Source: a virus. Taken from it: DNA of 38,313 nucleotides. Below are positions 23,195 to 29,964 of this stretch, piece after piece; positions within the stretch are counted from its first letter, which is position 1, and each line of letters starts with the position of its first letter. Where the stretch lies: the IMG/VR virus record IMGVR_UViG_3300018041_000019, positions 1 through 38,313 of that record. The stretch is one strand, 5' to 3'. Made by a program: the position numbers and the translations under genes. Below the pieces are notes generated by a model. The model saw only the letters and a list, made by a program, of their open reading frames with translations. It did not search any database and was not told the DNA's origin.

Positions 23195-23222
23195 ATTATA
23201 TCACAATTAATATTTAAAGTAA
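23195..23222 (-). promoter_or_regulatory. Early-type promoter, same family (copy E)
   Basis: Minus strand GGTTTACTTTAA, then 13 bases and TATAAT (23200-23195). The upstream box here contains the exact T4 early-promoter word GTTTACTT. It overlaps the stop codon of the preceding gene and drives the structured RNA. Confidence 0.78.
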
Positions 23223-23453
23223 ACCATTATAAACTGCCATTTGATATTCCCAAATGCCTGGAATTAAAACAGCCTTGTCACATGACAACATCCATTCATG
23301 TGTTTGAATACCATGCTCACGTTTCATTCTAAATATTGCTTCACTCATACCGTGAGTTTGAATTAAGTATGCTGTGTTATCTACTATCATAGCAATAGTT
23401 TCACCATCTTCTGGACCACTTATTACTACTTGTTTTAATTTTGAAATATCTAT
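23214..23453 (-). CDS. 79-residue protein with apparent ATA start
   Basis: An open frame reading (M)IDISKLKQVVISGPEDGETI and on through a helical/amphipathic part (HGMSEAIFRMKREHGI) to WEYQMAVYNGLL. AAGGAG lies 6 bases before an ATA at 23453, and this ATA overlaps the upstream stop as TAATA, the exact place where other genes here use TAATG. No ATG, GTG or TTG occurs before an ATG at codon 22 that lacks an SD. The protein looks intact from the ATA. It may be a real ATA start or a recent point mutation. Family not recognised. Confidence 0.6.
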   Translation of the reverse strand: MDISKLKQVVISGPEDGETIAMIVDNTAYLIQTHGMSEAIFRMKREHGIQTHEWMLSCDKAVLIPGIWEYQMAVYNGLL

Positions 23454-23731
23454 TATGCTCTCCTTAAAAATAATTTAACATCAAAGTTTTTAATGCTTGG
23501 TGGCACATAGCCTTTTGTAGCCAAGGCTTGTAATGGTGCCAAATTAAGTTTGTTTGTAAAATCTCTATATTCTTCAACTGTGAAGTTTTTAATTAGAAAT
23601 TTAAGGAAGCTAGGTTTGTCTGATTTGTTGTATTTAAATCTAGCAACAAATTCAGGACGGGTTTTAATGTCGGTTCTATATGTTAACCAACCGTCACTAT
23701 AATCAAAATTTTGTTTTATAAATTGTGTCAT
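23453..23731 (-). CDS. Small conserved phage protein of unknown function
   Basis: A 92-residue protein from the ATG at 23731 (MTQFIKQNFDYSDGWLTYRT), because GGAGAGAG lies 4 bases upstream; the ATG at 23743 lacks a site. The N-terminal segment (YSDGWLTYRTDIKTRPEFVARF) looks like a short beta domain that may bind nucleic acid, and the rest is helical. The gene follows promoter F and is coupled to the ATA-start gene. Function unknown. Confidence 0.6.
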   Translation of the reverse strand: MTQFIKQNFDYSDGWLTYRTDIKTRPEFVARFKYNKSDKPSFLKFLIKNFTVEEYRDFTNKLNLAPLQALATKGYVPPSIKNFDVKLFLRRA

Positions 23732-23761
23732 TTCTCTCTCCATTTAATCAATCTATAATTA

Positions 23762-23789
23762 ATTATACACTAAATATGAATTAAAGTAC
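23762..23789 (-). promoter_or_regulatory. Early-type promoter, same family (copy F)
   Basis: GTACTTTAA (23789-23781), 13 bases, extended TGTATAAT (hexamer at 23767-23762). It lies right after the terminator that ends the secretion cluster, so it starts a fresh unit. Confidence 0.8.
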
Positions 23790-23823
23790 ACTCTTTTATG
23801 CTATTTTTTGATGTTTTTTATGT

Positions 23824-23853
23824 AAAAACACACCTCTGGGAAGCTCTCAGAGG
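23824..23853 (-). terminator. Rho-independent terminator after the secretion/signalling cluster
   Basis: Minus strand CCTCTG (23853-23848) with CAGAGG (23838-23833), a 9-base loop, then TGTGTTTTTAC. It closes the long transcript that includes the curli-like genes and the cyclase. Confidence 0.75.
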
Positions 23854-23882
23854 CAGTTTATATTCGGATATTAGATCTATTA

Positions 23883-23907
23883 CGACAAGGTTTCTTAGCG
23901 ACCTTGT
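23883..23907. other. 8-bp inverted repeat spanning a stop codon
   Basis: GACAAGGT (23883-23890) and ACCTTGTC (23900-23907) form a perfect 8-bp hairpin with a 9-base loop that holds the TAA of the basic 47-residue gene. No T run follows, so it is more likely an mRNA-stabilising or recoding structure than a terminator. Confidence 0.5.
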
Positions 23908-24038
23908 CCTCTATATTTTTTGTAAGAGGCTTTCTTACTCTTATTCATTGTTTGCATCTTAGGTTTTTTGCCACCTTGTGATGTTCTCTTATGAGTAGTA
24001 AAGTGTGCCGTTTTTTCTAGTGATTTTGATTTAGCCAT
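23895..24038 (-). CDS. Small basic protein (47 residues) conserved in marine T4-like phages
   Basis: From the ATG at 24038, with AAGGAAAACATT before it: MAKSKSLEKTAHFTTHKRTS, then GGKKPKMQTMNKSKKASYKK and YRGQGR. It is very rich in lysine and arginine, as expected for a nucleic acid-binding or DNA-packing protein. I recognise the closing MNKSKKASYKKYRGQGR pattern from marine T4-like phages. Function unknown. It is the last gene before the terminator. Confidence 0.75.
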   Translation of the reverse strand: MAKSKSLEKTAHFTTHKRTSQGGKKPKMQTMNKSKKASYKKYRGQGR

Positions 24039-24071
24039 AATGTTTTCCTTTTCAAATCAGTTTATCGTTTA

Positions 24072-24401
24072 TTATTTATTAGGGGTATTTTTGCTTTCGT
24101 ATGCAGTCTTACCAAAGAATGCCATAACAATTGCAGCTACAGAAACAAAATATGTTGCTGCCATATCTCCTAATATTTTACTTGCAGAATCTAATCCAGA
24201 TAATATTGCTAGTATAACAGCAACTGGGTATAATAACATGCCAAATAATGCGAACCATGTCATTTGTCTTTGAGCATCTCTCATTGCATCTTCGTCTTCA
24301 AGCTTTTTACGCTTAAATTCCATATACATTTTATGCTCTTCAGTTGAAACTTTACCATCCCCGTTGGTATCTGCTGGGTGAAATTCTTTCTCTTCTGACA
24401 T
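24072..24401 (-). CDS. EF-hand membrane protein (two transmembrane segments)
   Basis: A 109-residue protein from the ATG at 24401 (MSEEKEFHPADTNGDGKVST), with GGAGAGAG 5 bases upstream. DTNGDGKVSTEE is a canonical calcium-binding EF-hand loop. Two hydrophobic segments follow (about residues 43-63 and 72-94). Similar EF-hand/two-helix proteins occur in marine T4-like phages, where a holin-like role has been suggested but not shown. Here it lies directly downstream of a membrane adenylate cyclase, so a calcium-sensing role in the same pathway is also possible. Confidence 0.7.
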   Translation of the reverse strand: MSEEKEFHPADTNGDGKVSTEEHKMYMEFKRKKLEDEDAMRDAQRQMTWFALFGMLLYPVAVILAILSGLDSASKILGDMAATYFVSVAAIVMAFFGKTAYESKNTPNK

Positions 24402-24469
24402 TTTTACTCTCTCCAATAAAAAATAATTTTACTTTAATTCCAACTTATTATAATATAACTGTATTGGGT

Positions 24470-26479
24470 TTACTTACTAGTTGCTTTATAAACACCATCC
24501 CAATTAATAGGTGGTACAGAATACATTCTCTCTGCCATATTCTCATAGTATGTAATAAGAAATGGATTAGATTCTTTTAGTTTAGTTGTTAATAAAGAAG
24601 CTGCTCTCCATTCTCCTGCATAGTAAGCACGAAGAAACTTTTTATGAGAAGCAAGATCATCTATATCTGCAATGGTAAATATTTTAACACCAATCGATTT
24701 ACCTTTTACTGCAATGGTATCTAACTCAACTACATTATATTTATATTTTACTAGATTTGCAGTATTCTCACCTATAATGATTCGAACACCATAGTTTTTA
24801 GATTGGCCTTCAAGTCTAGCAGCGAGATTAACGTGATCACCAAGGCATGTATAATCAAACCGCTGATCAGAACCCATATTGCCTACCACAACATTTCCTG
24901 TATTGATTCCCAATCCCATTCCAAATGCAGGAATACCTTCTTGAGTAATTTCAGCATTAAATTTATCTAAATCCTTAAGCATTTCTAAACCAGTTTTTAC
25001 TGCATTTATTGCATGTTCAGTATCATCAATGGGTGCATTCCAAAAAGCCATCTGAGCATCACCGATATATTTATCTATAGTACCATTATTCTCTAGTATC
25101 TTTTTAGTCATGGCTGTCATGTATCTATTCATGATCTTAGTTAAACCTTGTACATCTTCACCATAATGTTCTGATATTGTAGTAAAGCCACGAACATCAG
25201 TAAACATAATAGATAGTTCTCTTGTTTCGCCACCCAATCGTAATAATTCAGGATTCTTTTGTAGTTTTTCAACTAAAGCTGGAGATAGATAGGTACCAAA
25301 TTGTTTTTTAATCTGTTGTTTCTGTTTAAATTCTGATATGAACTTAACTCCATATGCATGAAGCATAATAAGTATACCACCGCCTAATATCAATGTTGCA
25401 TCAAATAAGAATAAGTGTTGACTATATACATAACTTGTAATAGGTACCACTGAAGCTAATAATAATATACCAGTACCTAATCCTACATATACCCATCGAG
25501 ATAAGACTAATAAGATAACAGTCAATAGTATCAATGTTATTAGTTCGGCTCCAGCAGCCCAATCTGGTCGTTGTATATTGATACCACTTGATAATGTAGC
25601 TATAACAGATGCTTGTACTTCGTGTGGCCAAGTTTCACCTCTACTAGTTGCTATAGGATTGGCAATACCTGCAGCTGTGGTTCCTACAATAACTATACTA
25701 CTATCAAATGTTTCGGGTAATTCAGTTAAACTATAAGATACTGGTCTTTGTTGGTAATCAATCCACACTCTACCAATAGGATCAGTAGATAGTATTCCAA
25801 ACTGAGGCACTCTGAGTTTATCAATACCTATATCACTAAACTTTATTTGAAAACTAGGATCACCTGCTAATATTCTTAGCACTTCTAATCCCATACTAGG
25901 ATATAATGTATCACCACTTCGTATAACCATTGGCATTCTTCGAGTAACACCATCTACTTCAGGGAATGTTGTAGCAATACCTGTACCATATGCACGACTT
26001 TCTAATGCTTCAATTGATGCAACGATACCTGGGTATTCTACGACCTTACCAGTAGGATCACCAATCATTACAGCGCCTGGATTACGTGGATGGTTTTTTG
26101 TTTTATCACTACCAAAGTTTGGAAGTACCACTGGATATTCTTCCATAGTTTTAGCTAGTATAGAATCTTTTCCTAATCTATCTGCTTCAGGCATAAGCAC
26201 ATTGAATACAACTAATCCAGCACCTTTTGCATATAACTCTTTAATGATATCAGCATAGATATCTCGACTAAATGGCCATTGACCATATTTTTCTAACGAA
26301 GCTTCGTCTATATTAACAGTAGCGATAGTGGTTTGTTGTTCAGGTGCAGATGTAATGAGTGTATCAAAGTACCGCAATTGCATACTTTCAACAAACATTG
26401 GAGATTGTATTTTAATGAACACTAATATACATAAAGTAATAAGTGCTGACCATGGAGTAAATAGATTTATTTTTTTCAT
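24470..26479 (-). CDS. CHASE2-domain membrane adenylate cyclase (class III)
   Basis: A 669-residue protein. An N-terminal membrane helix (about 11-27) is followed by an extracytoplasmic CHASE2 sensor (about 30-300: FDTLITSAPEQQTTIATVNI, VVFNVLMPEADR, SSIVIVGTTAAG), three helices (about 311-329, 333-352, 359-377) and a class III cyclase (about 420-605). Active-site residues are intact: metals D428 (FTDVRGFT) and D474 (YIGDAQMAF), purine selection K470 and D542 (FDYT), transition state N551 and R555. K plus D predicts ATP, not GTP. The tail (610-669) is helical. A phage-borne membrane cyclase implies cAMP made in response to an outside signal. No SD is visible before the ATG. The gene follows the PA14/curlin gene. 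Confidence 0.92.
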   Translation of the reverse strand: MKKINLFTPWSALITLCILVFIKIQSPMFVESMQLRYFDTLITSAPEQQTTIATVNIDEASLEKYGQWPFSRDIYADIIKELYAKGAGLVVFNVLMPEADRLGKDSILAKTMEEYPVVLPNFGSDKTKNHPRNPGAVMIGDPTGKVVEYPGIVASIEALESRAYGTGIATTFPEVDGVTRRMPMVIRSGDTLYPSMGLEVLRILAGDPSFQIKFSDIGIDKLRVPQFGILSTDPIGRVWIDYQQRPVSYSLTELPETFDSSIVIVGTTAAGIANPIATSRGETWPHEVQASVIATLSSGINIQRPDWAAGAELITLILLTVILLVLSRWVYVGLGTGILLLASVVPITSYVYSQHLFLFDATLILGGGILIMLHAYGVKFISEFKQKQQIKKQFGTYLSPALVEKLQKNPELLRLGGETRELSIMFTDVRGFTTISEHYGEDVQGLTKIMNRYMTAMTKKILENNGTIDKYIGDAQMAFWNAPIDDTEHAINAVKTGLEMLKDLDKFNAEITQEGIPAFGMGLGINTGNVVVGNMGSDQRFDYTCLGDHVNLAARLEGQSKNYGVRIIIGENTANLVKYKYNVVELDTIAVKGKSIGVKIFTIADIDDLASHKKFLRAYYAGEWRAASLLTTKLKESNPFLITYYENMAERMYSVPPINWDGVYKATSK

Positions 26480-26489
26480 TTATTATTTA

Positions 26490-27842
26490 TTAGTTCTGAG
26501 TAACCGTGGCTGAGCAACCACCAATAGTATAGCAAGTTTGTTCCAGACTGTATGATTGGTCTAGTGAACTGTTTTGATCTAGTGTTACTGAACTGGATGC
26601 TGATCCGTATGTTAACGAGATTGAAGCATCATGATTTCCTAAACCTTGTTGTGTTAAGTCAACTGAATGTCCGTTACCTATTAATTCAATCTCAGCATAC
26701 TTACTGCTATCACCTTTTTGTATTACATTAATTAAATTTGAATTACCTGTTACTGTTGAGAATAGTTTTTTGCTATAGTCGTTTGCCTGGAATACATCTA
26801 TAACATTACTATCACCTATTAGGTCAATGCCTACATAATGTCCCTGATTGACGGTATTATTACTTTGTACAACATCAATGTCATTTAAGTCACCAAACAA
26901 ATCTAAACTTATGGTATGTCCTCCCGTAGCGACAGTATCTATTGCACCTGTACCATTAACTCTATCCTGATATAATAATATATCATTTGTACTACCAACA
27001 ACTGATAGTTCTATTAAATTGGGATCAGTGGTATTTGGAGACCCTTGCATAATCTCAATGGTATTTGAATCGCCTGTGATAACACCAGCACTGGCTCCGT
27101 CAATACCTCTTATATGATTGCCTGCTGTGCCTTGTTGTGTTATAGTAACAGTATTATTATCACCTGCTTGATCTATATAAACTGAGTTGTCACTATTTGA
27201 ATTGTATGTGCTGGCTCGTGTTCTTGCTGAAGTAATTTCTGTTGATTGACTACCACTAATACCTGGACTGGATCCAGTTACAGTTGATGTTGAGGGCGGT
27301 GTGTATGTTGTAGCATAAACTGAAGTTGGAACAATAGCAACTGAACCTGTTTGGTCCCAATATAACTTAACTGCGGCACCTCCACCGTTTTCATACATCC
27401 ACATATCTAGGTAATATGTAGACCCACCTGTTAATGTTTGATCTGTTGAAACGTAATTCCAAGTTCCAGCGCCTTGTTCTTGCCAATCATCAATTACAAC
27501 TGTGCTGTCCAATTTCATGTAAACGCCATCATCAGCATAGAGATAGAATTGTATGTCCTGACTGCCTGTATCTGGTATAGTAATGTAACCATAGAAGTGT
27601 ACGATAACTCGATCAGTCTGACCGGAATCTAACACAGCACCACTGCTCCAATTGAAATCTATGCCTGTGACAGTACCTGAACTTAACGCAGTGGGATAAG
27701 TTAAACTTCCACCATTGCCTGGAAATGTGGGATAGGCGCCTGTGCCCTGATAGGTATCGTAGTATAAATCAGCTTCGGCTTTTGTTGCGAAAAAATGCGA
27801 CACGATTAACACTAAGAATGCTATGAATATTGATTTATACAT
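26490..27842 (-). CDS. Secreted PA14-lectin/curlin-repeat fusion protein
   Basis: A 450-residue protein with a signal peptide (MYKSIFIAFLVLIVSHFFAT, cleavage near KAEA). Residues about 28-180 match a PA14 domain (FYLYADDGVYMKLDS, STYYLDMWMYENGGGAAVKL), a carbohydrate-binding module. After a Ser/Thr-rich linker come curlin-type repeats from about residue 220: VYIDQAGDNNTVTITQQGTA, IDVFQANDYS, INVIQKGDS, VDLTQQGLGN, each with N-x-(I/V)-x-(I/V)-x-Q-x-G spacing. This suggests an amyloid-type fibre subunit tipped with a sugar-binding head. Its ATG overlaps the FecR stop (TAATG), so the two are made together. Confidence 0.85.
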   Translation of the reverse strand: MYKSIFIAFLVLIVSHFFATKAEADLYYDTYQGTGAYPTFPGNGGSLTYPTALSSGTVTGIDFNWSSGAVLDSGQTDRVIVHFYGYITIPDTGSQDIQFYLYADDGVYMKLDSTVVIDDWQEQGAGTWNYVSTDQTLTGGSTYYLDMWMYENGGGAAVKLYWDQTGSVAIVPTSVYATTYTPPSTSTVTGSSPGISGSQSTEITSARTRASTYNSNSDNSVYIDQAGDNNTVTITQQGTAGNHIRGIDGASAGVITGDSNTIEIMQGSPNTTDPNLIELSVVGSTNDILLYQDRVNGTGAIDTVATGGHTISLDLFGDLNDIDVVQSNNTVNQGHYVGIDLIGDSNVIDVFQANDYSKKLFSTVTGNSNLINVIQKGDSSKYAEIELIGNGHSVDLTQQGLGNHDASISLTYGSASSSVTLDQNSSLDQSYSLEQTCYTIGGCSATVTQN

Positions 27843-28945
27843 TAGTTCTGTCTCGTAGTGATATTGGTAGTACCTTCACTATTAACTCTGTTAGTTATAT
27901 CAACCGCACCTTGTATTTGACGTATAGTTGTTTCTTGCGTTGTAGGTACGTTAACACAAGATATATCACTACCTGTTGTATTCATACACAGTTCAATAGA
28001 TATGCTATCAGTAGTATATGTTACACCTTGGTCAGGAATAAAATCTGGAAGCAATTCATTCTTATCTGAAGTGGATAGTGTTCTTGATTGTGACATAGCT
28101 AGTTGTAGATCTAGTATGTCTAATACATTCTTTAAGAAGTCTCTATCTAACAAGTTTTCACTAAGTCTATCTGTATATATCTCAGATAGGTCTTTGTCTA
28201 ATTCATTTTCTAATAGGTTTTGATCTAAGGCATTGTCATCTAATAGACTAATTGTAGTATTATCCATTTCTTCATCTTTAAATTCTTTTGGCGGTCCTAC
28301 GATAATGATTTGTCTAATCATTTCTTCTGTTAGATCAACAATGACTGGTGAAGTAGGCTTTGCTTCTAGGTTAGGTACGCGAGTAGCTTCAAATGGTTTA
28401 TTCATTAAGACACTACCGCCTAGACTAGCAACTTCAATAGAACCTGTAACGCAATCACGTTCAATGTCTAACCAACCAGGAGGACAACTTGGCAATAGAA
28501 TAACTGTGGTACTACCTATCTCATCTACTGTGGCGGTAAAATCAGTACCACGAACGGATACTGTGGCACTTGGTGTTCTAATTTTAACTGATTGTGGATT
28601 GTTTTTTGCGATTTGACCTGATGCGTAACGAGCTGTACCAGATGCTATTTTGATTGATAGTTTACTTGCATCTGCATTTTTTGGATCGTAAACAAAGTCA
28701 TCAATGATTAACTTTGCTGATTCTGTCATTTGAACCTGAGTAAAATCTTCAAATGTAATTTCTAAAGTACCTTGACCAGTACGTAGAGTATCTAACATCT
28801 CTACATTGGTACCCATAATACCTTCTAATGTTAAATTTTTTCTTTTAATACTTGCAGGATCATGTTTTTGATCACTAATAGTTCCTATAGCACTATGAGA
28901 TATTATTGGTACAATTGTCAGTAGTGCTATTAGTAACTTTTTCAT
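27842..28945 (-). CDS. Exported FecR-domain protein
   Basis: A 367-residue protein with a Sec signal peptide (MKKLLIALLTIVPIISHSA). A FecR domain fills about 38-145: GTLEITFEDFTQVQMTESAK, SIKIASGTARYASGQIAK, SVKIRTPSATVSVRGTDFTA. The centre has an acidic helical region (about 230-290: LLDDNALDQNLLENELDKDL). The end (TTIRQIQGAVDITNRVN) resembles a curlin repeat. FecR domains act in the periplasm in signal relay or surface-polymer binding, and in bacteria often neighbour CHASE2 proteins, as here. AGGAAAGAAT precedes the ATG. Confidence 0.82.
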   Translation of the reverse strand: MKKLLIALLTIVPIISHSAIGTISDQKHDPASIKRKNLTLEGIMGTNVEMLDTLRTGQGTLEITFEDFTQVQMTESAKLIIDDFVYDPKNADASKLSIKIASGTARYASGQIAKNNPQSVKIRTPSATVSVRGTDFTATVDEIGSTTVILLPSCPPGWLDIERDCVTGSIEVASLGGSVLMNKPFEATRVPNLEAKPTSPVIVDLTEEMIRQIIIVGPPKEFKDEEMDNTTISLLDDNALDQNLLENELDKDLSEIYTDRLSENLLDRDFLKNVLDILDLQLAMSQSRTLSTSDKNELLPDFIPDQGVTYTTDSISIELCMNTTGSDISCVNVPTTQETTIRQIQGAVDITNRVNSEGTTNITTRQN

Positions 28946-29042
28946 ATTCTTTCCTATGTAACTCTATTTCATAAAGTGTTTGAGCATTGAATGCATTAAC
29001 ATATTTATTCCATAGTTCATTTTTTTTCAAGATAGTTTCCAT
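28893..29042 (-). CDS. Possible 49-residue protein between curlin and FecR genes
   Basis: An ATG at 29042 overlaps the stop of the curlin gene (TAATG) and opens a frame METILKKNELWNKYVNAFNA, then QTLYEIELHRKEYEKV, which overlaps the FecR start and ends at 28893. The helical charged first 35 residues look coding; the last part, read in the FecR leader, does not. It may serve mainly to couple FecR translation to the curlin gene. Confidence 0.4.
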   Translation of the reverse strand: METILKKNELWNKYVNAFNAQTLYEIELHRKEYEKVTNSTTDNCTNNIS

Positions 29043-29953
29043 TAGTCTGACTGTATCAAACTCCAAGTATTACTTGAGCCTGTTATATTAATATTAGCAT
29101 CATTATCTTGAGCACCTGTTTGAGATGAAGATACAGTGTTACTTCCGCCTGTAATATCTAACTCAATGTTGTGTCCAGCTGTACCAGTACTACCATTTTG
29201 TGTGGCTGTAACCAGGTTACTCGAACCAATAATACCAATATTCATAATGTGATCACCAACATCAGTTTGTGATGTTGTTACAACGTTGCTTGATCCATTT
29301 ATATCTAGATCGAAGAACATACCACCTACACCACCTATACCACTTTGTGTAACACCAACATTATTAGCTGAACCAATTACATCAATATCAAGGATAGCAT
29401 TGTCGCTAGACAAGTTAAGTGTTGCAAGGTTAGCACCACCGCCACTTATAGCTACACCTACTGTGGTTGTGTCAGCGTTGATGGTAAAGTTAAAGTCATT
29501 GTAACTACCACCTGTTGCTGTTGCAATTAGACTGTTGCCAGTACCTAGTAGATCAAACACTAGATCGTTGTTATCACCAGTCATTTGTATGTCAGCAGTG
29601 TTATTGGCTGCAACTCCTAGTCCGTCACCATTAACATCAATACTTGCTACAGAGTTTGAACCTGTAATGTAGTAAGTTAAATCAATACCAACACCTGATG
29701 CTACTGTTGTGTTTAAATCAATACCTAACAAGTTACTACCACCAATTTGCTGTATGTCAACAGTTTGACTACTACCAGTAATCGTAGCTGCTGTTCCTTC
29801 TGTATCACCAATACCGTAGATCTTGTTTCCACTACCGTCTTGTTTTAGATCGATGGTAGATGAACTACCAATTTGATCAATATAGATACTATTGTCTGCA
29901 CTAAAAGCTAATGATATAGTAAATAATGAATATAAAAAGATTATATGTTTCAT
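29042..29953 (-). CDS. Curlin-like fibre subunit (CsgA/CsgB-type repeats)
   Basis: A 303-residue secreted protein from the ATG at 29953 (MKHIIFLYSLFTISLAFSAD), with AGGAGTAAAA upstream; a longer in-frame start at 29983 lies inside csgG. After the signal peptide (cleaved near AFSA) come many repeats of the curlin kind: IYIDQIGSSSTIDLKQDGSG, VDIQQIGGSNL, VGVTQSGIGG, VVTTSQTDVGD, LVTATQNGS, TVSSSQTGAQD, with glutamine/asparagine ladders. Size is twice E. coli CsgA (about 151), so it should form a longer beta-solenoid. It is encoded directly after CsgG. A nucleator, CsgB, is not separately seen; the PA14 fusion could fill that role. Confidence 0.85.
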   Translation of the reverse strand: MKHIIFLYSLFTISLAFSADNSIYIDQIGSSSTIDLKQDGSGNKIYGIGDTEGTAATITGSSQTVDIQQIGGSNLLGIDLNTTVASGVGIDLTYYITGSNSVASIDVNGDGLGVAANNTADIQMTGDNNDLVFDLLGTGNSLIATATGGSYNDFNFTINADTTTVGVAISGGGANLATLNLSSDNAILDIDVIGSANNVGVTQSGIGGVGGMFFDLDINGSSNVVTTSQTDVGDHIMNIGIIGSSNLVTATQNGSTGTAGHNIELDITGGSNTVSSSQTGAQDNDANINITGSSNTWSLIQSD

Positions 29954-29964
29954 TTTTACTCCTA

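Noticed and set aside
24430-24452. Plus-strand TACTTTAA followed by TATAAT
   Set aside because: The spacing is 11 rather than 13 bases and it would read antisense into the cyclase gene.
28233-28616. 127-codon plus-strand frame within the FecR gene
   Set aside because: Antisense to a recognisable FecR domain and has no ribosome site.
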